DNA from: Paenibacillus sp. J45TS6
GTDB lineage: Bacteria > Bacillota > Bacilli > Paenibacillales > Paenibacillaceae
Length of the DNA stretch: 64,000 bases
Direction of reading: 5' to 3'
NCBI RefSeq assembly: GCF_018403285.1
Contig: NZ_BOSJ01000001.1
Location: forward strand, 124,001 to 188,000
In this document: piece after piece, positions 9,203 through 17,000 of the stretch
Layout of the letters: every line of letters starts with the position of its first letter
How positions within the stretch are numbered: the first letter of the stretch is position 1
Position numbers and translations under genes: made by a program
The notes under the pieces: generated by a model
The model's database searches: none
What the model saw: only the letters and a program-made list of their open reading frames with translations
What the model was told of the DNA's origin: nothing

Positions 9203-9287
9203 GTAGAATCACCGTTCTCGGGACAAAATTGATAAAAAGCCACACTACTAATTGATTATTTTCCCTATTTTGGTAGGGAGCTAAGAT

Positions 9288-9329
9288 ACACAAAATAACC
9301 GAAAGGGAGAAACCCCTGCGGTTATTTTG
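9288..9329 (-). terminator. Intrinsic terminator after spoIVA
   Basis: Ten-bp stem (AAAATAACCG with CGGTTATTTT, 9292-9301 and 9319-9328), further extended by GGG/CCC pairing in the loop, about 30 bp past the spoIVA stop. Confidence 0.75.
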
Positions 9330-9357
9330 GTGGTAAATCTATGGGCCAGGCCATGAA

Positions 9358-10836
9358 TTACAATATGATTGCTATAAGTCCGCCAGAACCTTCGTTAATA
9401 ATCCGTCCGAGCGTCTCTTGGAGTTTATATCTTGCATTATCCGGCATCATGGCAATTTTACCTTGAATTCCTTCCCTTACAATGGAATGCAGGGAACGGC
9501 CGAACATATCTGAATCCCATACCTTAATTGGGTCATTCTCGAAATCCTGCATGAGGTATCGGACCAGTTCCTCACTCTGTTTCTCGGTACCAATGATGGG
9601 TGCAAATTCAGACTCTACATCGACACGGATCATGTGGATCGATGGTGCTGTCGCTTTCAGCCTAACCCCAAATCTAGTTCCTTGACGGATAAGTTCGGGT
9701 TCATCCAAAGCCATTTCAGCAAGCGATGGCGCAGCAATTCCATAACCTGTTGTTTTGACCATTTCCAGTGCTTCTGCAAAACGGTCATACTCTTTTTTGG
9801 CGTGGGAGAAGTCCTGCATTAGTTGCAAGAGATGATCCTTACCTCTGATCTCAATTCCCACTACCTCATATAGAATCTGATCATAAAGCTCATCTGGTGC
9901 ATAGAGATCAATCTCTGCAACACCTTGCCCCATATTCATTCCGCTGAGTCCCGCCCGGTCAATAAATTCATATTCCATAAACTGAGACACCACGTGATCC
10001 ACATCTCTTAGTCTGCGAATATCCTTTACCGTATCCCGAACTGAGTTCTCATAACTTGCACGCAGCCAGTGATTTTCATTCAGTACCATAACCCAGCTTG
10101 GTAAATTTACATTTACCTCGTGAACTGGGAATTCATAAAGTACTTCTCGAAGTACACCGGTAACATCCTCTTCTGTCATTGTTGCAGCACTTAATGTCAT
10201 AACAGGGACATCATATTTTTCGGCAAGTTCAGCACGAAGCTGTAATGCTTCTTCGCCCTTAGGCTTCGTTGAGTTTATGATGAGAACAAAAGGTTTACCT
10301 ACTTCTTTCAGTTCAGCGATGACTCTTTCTTCGGATTCCACATAGGATTCACGTGCAATCTCCGCAATCGTGCCATCGGTTGTGACCACTACACCGAGTG
10401 TAGAATGTTCCTGAATGACCTTTCGTGTCCCAATCTCTGCTGCTTCCTGAAAAGGAATGGGTTCTTCAAACCATGGGGTAGAAATCATACGAGGGCCATT
10501 TTCATCTTCATATCCTTTGGCTCCTTCTACGGCATATCCTACACAATCCACAAGACGGACATTAACGTCAAGGCCATCTGCTACTTTAATCTGTACAGCA
10601 CTGTTAGGTACAAATTTAGGTTCAGTGGTCATAATTGTTTTTCCTGCTGCACTTTGCGGAAGTTCATCAATCGCCCTTACTCTGTCTGCTTCGTTAGTAA
10701 TGTTAGGTAAAACAATAGTTTCCATAAATCGTTTGATGAATGTTGATTTCCCTGTGCGAACTGCACCGACTACTCCGAGATAAATGTCTCCACCGGTTCG
10801 CTCAGCAATGTCTTTGAAAATGTCTACTTTTTCCAA
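9358..10836 (-). CDS. spoIVA: Stage IV sporulation protein A, coat morphogenetic ATPase
   Basis: SpoIVA polymerises on the forespore surface using ATP and forms the platform for spore coat assembly. The start is a TTG at 10836, 8 nt after AGGAGGGG, giving 492 aa, the same length as B. subtilis SpoIVA; an in-frame ATG 21 nt upstream contains the ribosome site and is not used. The N-terminus MEKVDIFKDIAERTGGDIY leads into a Walker A loop GAVRTGKST (about residues 24-32), a TRAFAC-like GTPase fold adapted to ATP. A SigE-type promoter lies about 200 bp upstream, so the mRNA has an unusually long leader. Confidence 0.98.
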   Translation of the reverse strand: MEKVDIFKDIAERTGGDIYLGVVGAVRTGKSTFIKRFMETIVLPNITNEADRVRAIDELPQSAAGKTIMTTEPKFVPNSAVQIKVADGLDVNVRLVDCVGYAVEGAKGYEDENGPRMISTPWFEEPIPFQEAAEIGTRKVIQEHSTLGVVVTTDGTIAEIARESYVESEERVIAELKEVGKPFVLIINSTKPKGEEALQLRAELAEKYDVPVMTLSAATMTEEDVTGVLREVLYEFPVHEVNVNLPSWVMVLNENHWLRASYENSVRDTVKDIRRLRDVDHVVSQFMEYEFIDRAGLSGMNMGQGVAEIDLYAPDELYDQILYEVVGIEIRGKDHLLQLMQDFSHAKKEYDRFAEALEMVKTTGYGIAAPSLAEMALDEPELIRQGTRFGVRLKATAPSIHMIRVDVESEFAPIIGTEKQSEELVRYLMQDFENDPIKVWDSDMFGRSLHSIVREGIQGKIAMMPDNARYKLQETLGRIINEGSGGLIAIIL

Positions 10837-11032
10837 ATGAAATCCCCTCCTAAACATACTCCGAAGGAAAAATGCTAAAGAGCATCCGCTTCGTTTTCAA
10901 TCAGAAGACGTTAATCCCTGCAACGGTAGAGCAGTTATAACGATTGCCCGGAAGTCGTCCGCCGCCGACATATCACATTCTGATGAAAGAAAGATGAGCG
11001 GCGTAACTCGTACATGCTTTTGGACTAGTATC

Positions 11033-11062
11033 ATAGTATGTACATGACCTTTGCAGTATGAC
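11033..11062 (-). promoter_or_regulatory. SigE-type promoter for spoIVA
   Basis: On the minus strand GTCATACT (11055-11062), 14 bp, CATACTAT (11033-11040). This fits the mother-cell SigE consensus (GTCATAtT-N13/14-CATAcaaT). Start of RNA would be near 11025, leaving about 190 nt of leader. The gap 10837-11240 otherwise holds only the yphF terminator and a 24-codon ORF without a ribosome site. Confidence 0.75.
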
Positions 11063-11195
11063 GTCTTTTCTATTTTTTTGGTTGGTTATTCTTGAAGCAC
11101 TCTCTTTTTAAGAAGATTCACGATCTCCTGAAGACCATCCACGCTAAATATATGAATGCTAGCTATCAATTATGACGAATGGCTCTCTAATATAT

Positions 11196-11225
11196 AAAAA
11201 CACCGCCCCTCAAAGGGACGGTGTT
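11196..11225 (-). terminator. Intrinsic terminator after the YphF-like gene
   Basis: Minus strand AACACCGTCCC-TTTGA-GGGGCGGTGTT followed by T residues, 16 bp past the stop codon. Confidence 0.85.
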
Positions 11226-11240
11226 AATGCTAGATCATGA

Positions 11241-12002
11241 TTACGAAAGGGTTGGGACAGCGATAGGCTGACCACCATCCCACGTATAAGGAAGTGATTT
11301 TACAGGCACAAAATGAGATTCTTCCGTCAGGTATTTCCTTAAGTCTTCAGATCTTATCGGCTTGATTTTTTTTCGATCGATGAGCTGCATAATGTCAAAA
11401 GCATAATCTGCATACACCGTTCCTTCAGGGTCTATGATGTAAGGGAGTATTTCACCAGAGTACACACTTGCCAAATCTTCAACCCGGTTCCCCGAATTTT
11501 GAATGGCTTCTATGTCCACTAGATGAATGTTCGGATACATTTCTTCCTTCACTGGCCATGTTCCATGAGAGGCATAATAAGAATCAACTAGACGCTGAAC
11601 TAGAGTTACTTTTTGGACGGTTAAAAGATCCATCACTTTAACGACCGGATCGACTTCTTCATTTTGAACGAGAAAATACGCACTTCCACCTTTCTCAAAG
11701 GCCGTCTTTGGAATATCGTCAACATATCCTTCTCGTTCAAGTTTGCTCATATCAACTCGAAACTTCTCATAAATCGGGACTTCAGCCCCAGCCGTAATAA
11801 TCGGCAAGACACCATTCGATTCTTGAAAGGCATCTATTGCATTCTGAACCCTCGAGACACTCCCGTCATAATTCGTAGCCCACGCTTCTTTGTTACTTTC
11901 CCCTGAAGAGTGCATACAGCCCGACAGTAACAACATGAGCGCAGTTATAGCAGCACATAGGAAAACACGCTGTTTTCTTATGATTCCGTATACTTTCCTC
12001 AT
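11241..12002 (-). CDS. yphF: YphF-like lipoprotein
   Basis: A 253-aa lipoprotein of unknown function. The N-terminus is basic, then hydrophobic (residues about 13-28), ending in a lipobox LLSGC with Cys29 or so as the lipidation site. The remainder is a soluble extracytoplasmic domain without motifs that I recognise. AAAGGATGGG lies 8 nt upstream of the ATG. B. subtilis has yphF immediately before spoIVA, and the match in place, size and lipoprotein character supports the name; sequence similarity was not tested. Confidence 0.75.
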   Translation of the reverse strand: MRKVYGIIRKQRVFLCAAITALMLLLSGCMHSSGESNKEAWATNYDGSVSRVQNAIDAFQESNGVLPIITAGAEVPIYEKFRVDMSKLEREGYVDDIPKTAFEKGGSAYFLVQNEEVDPVVKVMDLLTVQKVTLVQRLVDSYYASHGTWPVKEEMYPNIHLVDIEAIQNSGNRVEDLASVYSGEILPYIIDPEGTVYADYAFDIMQLIDRKKIKPIRSEDLRKYLTEESHFVPVKSLPYTWDGGQPIAVPTLS

Positions 12003-12050
12003 AAATTAAGCCCATCCTTTATTAGAATCTAGCTATCATTTTCCGGAATC

Positions 12051-12395
12051 TTACCATAGTGTATCTTCTTCCGCTTGTCTTTCGAGCTGTTTGCGGATCG
12101 CTGCTTTCAGCTTATCCTCAGGTACTTGAACTGTGACCGAGTCCTGAACAGTAGCCTGACAAGCTAGACGTGTCCCACGATCGAGCCATGTGCCGAGCTT
12201 GTTACGTTCTGCTCCCCCTGGCTTACTCAGATGACCTTCTTCTCCCTCGGGAACGTCGACTTTGCACATCATACATCCAGCCTTACCTCCGCACCTTGTA
12301 GGGATGTTTATCCCTGCTAAACGACTTGCTTGAAGCAAAGTAACTCCCTGCTTCACTTCAACCTGTTTGCCACTTGGTAAAAAGGTTACCTTCAT
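12051..12395 (-). CDS. 2Fe-2S ferredoxin
   Basis: A 114-aa small electron carrier with the ferredoxin fold. Cluster ligands are visible as RCGGKAGCMMC (Cys-X5-Cys-X2-Cys) and a fourth Cys in RLACQATV, a spacing seen in adrenodoxin-type proteins. The C-terminal tail (KAAIRKQLERQAEE) is charged and helical. The ATG at 12395 follows AGGGGGC at good spacing; a GTG one codon upstream is also possible. Its redox partner is not evident from the neighbours (a YphF-like lipoprotein and a nucleotidyltransferase-like gene). It has no counterpart in the B. subtilis yphE-yphF interval. Confidence 0.88.
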   Translation of the reverse strand: MKVTFLPSGKQVEVKQGVTLLQASRLAGINIPTRCGGKAGCMMCKVDVPEGEEGHLSKPGGAERNKLGTWLDRGTRLACQATVQDSVTVQVPEDKLKAAIRKQLERQAEEDTLW

Positions 12396-12433
12396 CACTT
12401 GCCCCCTGCTTGTCCGTACACATTCTAGCTGTA

Positions 12434-13033
12434 TCAGAGCCGCCCCTGTTCTCGTAGTGAATCACCATTTACTCCTAGTACATCCTCCAACTGTTCCAGA
12501 TGTGCTGCTGACCACACATTACGGCGAATCAGATCCTTTAATAAAGGGGTATGTGCGTCTATATTCTCATTCATTTTCTTTGCTATAAGATCATATCGAT
12601 CTGCCCGCTCACGAAGGATGTTAAACATGAGCTCATGACTGAGCGGTGTCATAAAAATGGAATGATGCGTACCCGGAATATTATATTTCTGTGCATAAGG
12701 AATCAAAAAAGCAATATCTGTTCGATAAAGTGAGTCTGATGTACAAATTTCAAACCCTCCGGATAATTCCAAAGATGCTTCACCGATCTGATAATGACTG
12801 AGCAAAGAAGTATAGGTGCCGCTTCGATCCAGACGCTGCTCATCCACTGAAAATGAACTGATCTCTTTATGTAATGGTTTAGCGGTTTCAAAATCAGCAT
12901 ATACATCAATATCATTCGGCGGGTCCGTTAGTTCTACACCCTGCAATAGAAGGCTGCAGCTTCCTCCTAACAGCCATTTGTATCGCTTTGGGTTCCAAGC
13001 CTTACCTAAGACGTTTAAAGCTGTATCAAGCAC
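12434..13033 (-). CDS. Nucleotidyltransferase-fold protein, function unknown
   Basis: A 199-aa protein with the start of a minimal nucleotidyltransferase fold: LLGGSCSLLLQG (about residues 21-32) followed by NDIDVYAD (about residues 40-47), the GGxxA/S ... DxD pattern that binds metal and NTP. The same fold occurs in AbiEii-type toxins and in housekeeping enzymes. No antitoxin-like partner (AbiEi) is adjacent, and the neighbours are housekeeping genes. The GTG start follows GGAG by 9 nt. What it modifies cannot be told from the sequence. Confidence 0.6.
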   Translation of the reverse strand: MLDTALNVLGKAWNPKRYKWLLGGSCSLLLQGVELTDPPNDIDVYADFETAKPLHKEISSFSVDEQRLDRSGTYTSLLSHYQIGEASLELSGGFEICTSDSLYRTDIAFLIPYAQKYNIPGTHHSIFMTPLSHELMFNILRERADRYDLIAKKMNENIDAHTPLLKDLIRRNVWSAAHLEQLEDVLGVNGDSLREQGRL

Positions 13034-13080
13034 TTATCATGACTCCAATCGTTTAATGAATTCAGACTTCCTTGTTATAA

Positions 13081-13260
13081 TTACATAATAGATACCAGAC
13101 CACTAAGAAGTCCGAGCAGCATAATTATAAAAGCAAGGAAAGATAAAACTCCTTTTATTATACCCTTTGTCTTCGCACGTGCAAAAGTAATCAAGAAGAC
13201 AGACAATCCCATAATTAGAACAGCGATAATCGAAAGCCACATCTTGTCCATTGCATCCAT
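13081..13260 (-). CDS. yphE: YphE-like small membrane protein (DUF2768 type)
   Basis: A 59-aa ORF from ATG 13260 to TAA 13081, preceded by GGAGG at 7 nt. It begins MDAMDKMWLSIIAVLIMGLS and has two hydrophobic helices (residues about 8-27 and 36-58) joined by a basic loop (ARAKTKG). Size, topology and position between gpsA and yphF match B. subtilis YphE, a DUF2768 protein of unknown function restricted to Bacillales. It lies downstream of the spoVIF terminator. Confidence 0.75.
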   Translation of the reverse strand: MDAMDKMWLSIIAVLIMGLSVFLITFARAKTKGIIKGVLSFLAFIIMLLGLLSGLVSIM

Positions 13261-13362
13261 GTTTCATCCTCCAATACATCTATCGATCCCAGAAAATAAT
13301 GTATTACCCATCTTTTTTCAGATAAAGTGATTATAACATGAAATCTTAACCGTTCCTCCTTG

Positions 13363-13411
13363 TAAAAAGAAAAAGAACAAAGATTATAGGCATGGGCCCA
13401 TCTTTGTTCTT
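13363..13411 (-). terminator. Intrinsic terminator after spoVIF
   Basis: Minus-strand stem AAGAACAAAGAT / ATCTTTGTTCTT enclosing a GC-rich loop (GGGCCC), then a T-rich run; 45 bp past the spoVIF stop. Confidence 0.75.
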
Positions 13412-13454
13412 CGTAGCAAGAAAGAGGTGAATATCTCTTTCTTAACTGGATATA

Positions 13455-13733
13455 TTATTTCTTTTTCATCATCATTTTCATGATTGCTTCCATGTTACTC
13501 GGATTCATACCGCTTTTCTTGATCGCATTGACGATTTCCTGGATCGTTTCTTCACTAACAGGTATTTTTGCCATTGCAGAAACTTGCTTGATCAGCGTTC
13601 TCAGCTGATCCTCATTTTGTAAAGTAGAAGGTTTCACCGTACTAGCGAGCTTCTTCACTGCGCCTTCCGAGATCTTCTTCCCCGTCTTTTTATTGATTGC
13701 ATTTAAAGCATCTTTAGAAATATTGTCAGCCAT
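13455..13733 (-). CDS. spoVIF: Stage VI sporulation protein F
   Basis: SpoVIF is a small mother-cell protein involved in late coat assembly; in B. subtilis it acts with the SigK/GerE regulon. The 92-aa protein matches the family pattern: ISKDALNAINKKTGKKIS, a middle region with VSAMAKIPVSEETIQEIV, and a Met/Lys-rich tail AIMKMMMKKK. A ribosome site AGGAGGGG lies just upstream of the start, and a SigK-like promoter lies about 30 bp further up, which fits its stage of expression. It is bounded by a terminator, so it is probably monocistronic. Confidence 0.85.
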   Translation of the reverse strand: MADNISKDALNAINKKTGKKISEGAVKKLASTVKPSTLQNEDQLRTLIKQVSAMAKIPVSEETIQEIVNAIKKSGMNPSNMEAIMKMMMKKK

Positions 13734-13764
13734 TTATTCCCCTCCTTAAGACAAAAACTCAACA

Positions 13765-13792
13765 TATTATATGAGCTGTCTTATCGAAGGGT
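13765..13792 (-). promoter_or_regulatory. SigK-type promoter for spoVIF
   Basis: Minus strand AC (13791-13792), 17 bp, CATATAATA (13765-13773), matching the late mother-cell consensus AC-N16/17-CATAnnnTA, about 32 bp upstream of the start codon. Confidence 0.65.
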
Positions 13793-13829
13793 GATGGAAA
13801 CGGAAGAAATGAGAAAAGAGCCCATGAAT

Positions 13830-14870
13830 CTAAGTGTGCCACTGCTCCCATGTTTCGAGTCTCATGACTTCCATCTCTGTCTTAGGATCACGGCCCATCA
13901 GTGCTTCTACCGCAGTACGACTGTCTTTGCCTGTAAAGAGCACTTTATAGAGCTGATCAGCGATCGGCATTTGAACATTATACTTTTGTGATATCGCATG
14001 AGCTGCTTCTGTAGTACGAATTCCTTCCACAACCATGCCCATGGCATCTAGTACTTCTTGCAGCGGTTTGCCTTGTCCAAGCGCATATCCAGCACGCCAG
14101 TTACGGCTATGCTTGCTTGTTGCGGTCACGACTAAATCCCCTACGCCAGCGAGTCCTGAAAAGGTAAGCGGGTTAGCCCCCATCTCTACACCAATTCGCG
14201 CAATCTCCGCAAGGCCGCGGGTTATGATCGCTGCTTTGGCATTATCGCCAAATCCAAGACCGTCCGACATTCCTGCACCTAAAGCAATGATATTCTTAAA
14301 CGCACCTGCTAGTTCAACACCAAGCAAATCTCGATTGGTGTATACTCTAAAGTTCACATTCATGAACAAATCTCTAGCACGATTAGCAAGCTCATCATTT
14401 AAGGATGCCACCACAGTTGTGGTCGGTTTTTTCTGAACGACTTCTTCCGCATGACTCGGACCTGAAAGCACTACAATATCTCCCTCAGGACAGCCGAGTT
14501 CCTCCGAAATGACGACAGACATTCTTTTTAGAGTTGCCGTCTCGAAGCCTTTCGTTGCATGTACAATAAGTGTGCCTTTTTTGTAAAAAGGCTGCAGCTG
14601 TTGTACCACGGAACGCATCGCAGAGGAAGGAGCTACAATAATAATAGCCTGACTGCCTTCTACCGCTTCTTTCATATCACTTGTAGCCATAATTCGTTCG
14701 GATAAAATAATACCGGGTAAGTACCTTGCATTCGTATGCTGTTCGTTAATCTCAGCGGCTTGCTCGTTACTTCGTGTCCACATGTACACATCATGGCCAT
14801 TGTCTGCAAGAACACTTGCCAGTGCAGTTCCCCAGCTTCCAGCTACCAGTAACGTTACTTTGTTAGACAA
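13830..14870 (-). CDS. gpsA: Glycerol-3-phosphate dehydrogenase [NAD(P)+]
   Basis: GpsA reduces dihydroxyacetone phosphate to sn-glycerol-3-phosphate, feeding PlsY and phospholipid synthesis. The protein is 346 aa. The Rossmann loop reads VAGSWGTALA from residue 9, with Val9 where most GpsA proteins have Gly in GxGxxG. Later landmarks are SGPSHAEEV, the catalytic Lys in GVELAGAFKNIIALGAG, and SRNWRAGYALGQG. The TTG start follows AAGGGGG by 8 nt and overlaps the plsY stop by 8 nt, so the two glycerolipid genes are coupled. Confidence 0.96.
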   Translation of the reverse strand: MSNKVTLLVAGSWGTALASVLADNGHDVYMWTRSNEQAAEINEQHTNARYLPGIILSERIMATSDMKEAVEGSQAIIIVAPSSAMRSVVQQLQPFYKKGTLIVHATKGFETATLKRMSVVISEELGCPEGDIVVLSGPSHAEEVVQKKPTTTVVASLNDELANRARDLFMNVNFRVYTNRDLLGVELAGAFKNIIALGAGMSDGLGFGDNAKAAIITRGLAEIARIGVEMGANPLTFSGLAGVGDLVVTATSKHSRNWRAGYALGQGKPLQEVLDAMGMVVEGIRTTEAAHAISQKYNVQMPIADQLYKVLFTGKDSRTAVEALMGRDPKTEMEVMRLETWEQWHT

Positions 14871-15483
14871 CCCGTTTACCCCCTTTTGATGAACGAGATC
14901 CCAGCTTATTCTCTTCCCCGCGTATCAGTTTCATGATATTCGTCCGATGCCTCCAGAAGGCTAGTATACAAATCACGAGACTACACCAAAATAATGGCCA
15001 TGGATAAAGAAGGATAAATAAGAACACAGGAGTTAAAAATACGAAAATTAAAGAACCTAAGGATACGTATCTAGTAATTATAATACACATAATCGCTATA
15101 ATTCCTGCATATAAAGCGGGTAATAAACAAAGGGTTGCAAGCACGCCAATGGCGGTTGCAATCCCTTTCCCTCCACGAAAACGGAAAAATACGGGCCAGT
15201 TGTGACCAACAATGGCAGCGACTCCACACAGCGCTGGAACCCACTGTGAATCACCGCCAAGCCATTTGCCGATCCATACCGCTGCGACCCCTTTTGCAAC
15301 GTCAAGTACAAGCACAAGAATAGCCGGCCCTTTTCCAAGGACACGTAATGTATTCGTTGCGCCTGCATTGCCGCTTCCATGATCCCGTATATCTATGCCT
15401 TTTGTTAGTTTACCAAGCAAAAAGCTAAAGCTTACGGAACCTAGAAGATAGCTGATGATTATAGCCATGATAGCATAAATCAC
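14863..15483 (-). CDS. plsY: Acyl-phosphate:glycerol-3-phosphate acyltransferase
   Basis: PlsY transfers the acyl group from acyl-phosphate to glycerol-3-phosphate to give lysophosphatidic acid. The 206-aa membrane protein has about five helices and the conserved cytoplasmic motifs GSVSFSFLLGK, GSGNAGATNTLRVLG (about residues 37-51) and FRFRGGKGIATAIG (about residues 100-113). It sits between der and gpsA; the latter supplies its substrate. In B. subtilis plsY lies elsewhere, so this pairing of consecutive pathway steps is a local feature of this lineage. Confidence 0.95.
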   Translation of the reverse strand: MIYAIMAIIISYLLGSVSFSFLLGKLTKGIDIRDHGSGNAGATNTLRVLGKGPAILVLVLDVAKGVAAVWIGKWLGGDSQWVPALCGVAAIVGHNWPVFFRFRGGKGIATAIGVLATLCLLPALYAGIIAIMCIIITRYVSLGSLIFVFLTPVFLFILLYPWPLFWCSLVICILAFWRHRTNIMKLIRGEENKLGSRSSKGGKRVV

Positions 15484-15495
15484 ATTGTTTCTCCC

Positions 15496-16818
15496 CTAAC
15501 CTTCGTCGGACTTACGCCGAGTAAATATACGAATAGGCGTACCTTCAAAATTGAAAGCAGCACGTATTTTATTCTCAAGGTAACGCTCATAAGAGAAGTG
15601 CATCAGTTCCGGATCATTTACAAAAACAACAATTGTAGGAGGCTTCACTGCTACTTGTGTTACATAATTAATGCGCAGTCGTCTTCCTTTGTCTGTTGGC
15701 GGCGGGTTAATAGCCACTGCATCAGATACTACATCGTTAAGTAAATGAGTCTGAACACGCATGACATGCTGCTGCGATACATGCTGTACTACAGGAAGCA
15801 ATTTTTGTAAGCGCTGTTTAGTTTTTGCAGAAAGGAATACGATCGGTGCATAGGTCATGAACAGGAAATGATCCCGAATGTTCTTTTCGAATTCACGCAT
15901 GGTTTTGTCGTCTTTATCTACAACATCCCATTTGTTCACCACGAATAAGGAAGCTTTACCTGCTTCATAAGCATAACCAGCAATATGCTTGTCCTGATCA
16001 ATAATTCCCTCTTCGCCATTAATAACAATCAGTACAACATCAGCACGTTCAATCGCACGCATTGCACGCATTACGCTGTATTTCTCGGTAGTTTCATATA
16101 CCTTGCCGCGTTTTCTCATACCTGCCGTGTCAATAAGGACATAACGCTGACCATCTTTTTCAAACGGAGTATCAATCGCATCCCTTGTTGTTCCGGCTAT
16201 ATCACTTACGATAACGCGTTCTTCCCCAAGAATTGCATTGACTAGCGATGATTTCCCCACATTTGGTCGTCCGATGAGAGCAACTCTAATTACATCTTCA
16301 TCATACCCATCTTCCTCGAGTTCAGGGAGGTTACTAGCAATCGCATCAAGCAAGTCACCAATTCCAGTACCATGACTTCCCGAGATACCAATCGGATCAC
16401 CAAATCCAAAAGAATAGAATTCATAAATGAGGTCGCTTCGACCCATATTGTCTACTTTATTAACTGCAACGATGATCGGTTTACCGGATCGATACAGAAT
16501 TTGAGCCACTTCTTCATCAGCTTGCGTAACTCCTGTCTTCGCATCACACATAAATACGATGACATCAGCTTCTTCAATAGCGAGCTCTGCTTGCATACGG
16601 ATGGATCTCAGAATGATATCTTCACCATCAATTTCGATTCCTCCCGTATCAATAATACTGAAAGGTTTGCCGTTCCATTCCGCCACACCATATAAACGGT
16701 CACGCGTAATTCCCGGTTTATCTTCCACAATGGCCAACCGGTCGCCGATGATCCGGTTAAAAATTGTTGATTTCCCTACATTCGGACGTCCGACTATAGC
16801 CACAACGGGTCTTGCCAT
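15496..16818 (-). CDS. der: Ribosome-associated GTPase Der (EngA)
   Basis: Der is an essential GTPase with two tandem G domains that helps mature the 50S ribosomal subunit. Both P-loops are present, GRPNVGKST near the N-terminus and GRPNVGKSS near residue 182, with DTGG/DTAG switch II motifs and NKVD/NKWD base-specificity motifs, followed by the C-terminal KH-like domain. I choose the ATG at 16818 (440 aa), 10 nt after AGGAGG; an upstream in-frame start would overlap that site. Conserved order: rpsA homologue, der, gpsA. Confidence 0.97.
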   Translation of the reverse strand: MARPVVAIVGRPNVGKSTIFNRIIGDRLAIVEDKPGITRDRLYGVAEWNGKPFSIIDTGGIEIDGEDIILRSIRMQAELAIEEADVIVFMCDAKTGVTQADEEVAQILYRSGKPIIVAVNKVDNMGRSDLIYEFYSFGFGDPIGISGSHGTGIGDLLDAIASNLPELEEDGYDEDVIRVALIGRPNVGKSSLVNAILGEERVIVSDIAGTTRDAIDTPFEKDGQRYVLIDTAGMRKRGKVYETTEKYSVMRAMRAIERADVVLIVINGEEGIIDQDKHIAGYAYEAGKASLFVVNKWDVVDKDDKTMREFEKNIRDHFLFMTYAPIVFLSAKTKQRLQKLLPVVQHVSQQHVMRVQTHLLNDVVSDAVAINPPPTDKGRRLRINYVTQVAVKPPTIVVFVNDPELMHFSYERYLENKIRAAFNFEGTPIRIFTRRKSDEG

Positions 16819-16895
16819 AAAATACACTCCTCCTGTCACTTCTTACGCTTCATCATAGCAAAAAAAAGATAATTAAGCTAATGCTTTCCTTATCC

Positions 16896-16964
16896 AAAAA
16901 ACAGGTTCTAACAACAATCGGCGAACCCCGAAGGATCCGCCAATCGTGATTAGCAACCTGTTTG
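16896..16964 (-). terminator. Long intrinsic terminator after the S1-like gene
   Basis: Extended imperfect hairpin on the minus strand (outer AAACAGGTT/AACCTGTTT, inner GATTGGCG/CGCCGATT) ending in a run of six T. Confidence 0.75.
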
Positions 16965-17000
16965 TGTTGCCTGTATGAAGATAAGCTTAACGCGACTTCA

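Noticed and set aside
10880-10960. 24-codon ORF in the spoIVA leader
   Set aside because: No ribosome site, and length is not above chance; kept only as a point in the leader finding.
12434-13033. AbiE-type toxin-antitoxin system
   Set aside because: No AbiEi-like antitoxin gene is next to it and the neighbours are housekeeping genes; only the fold is supported.
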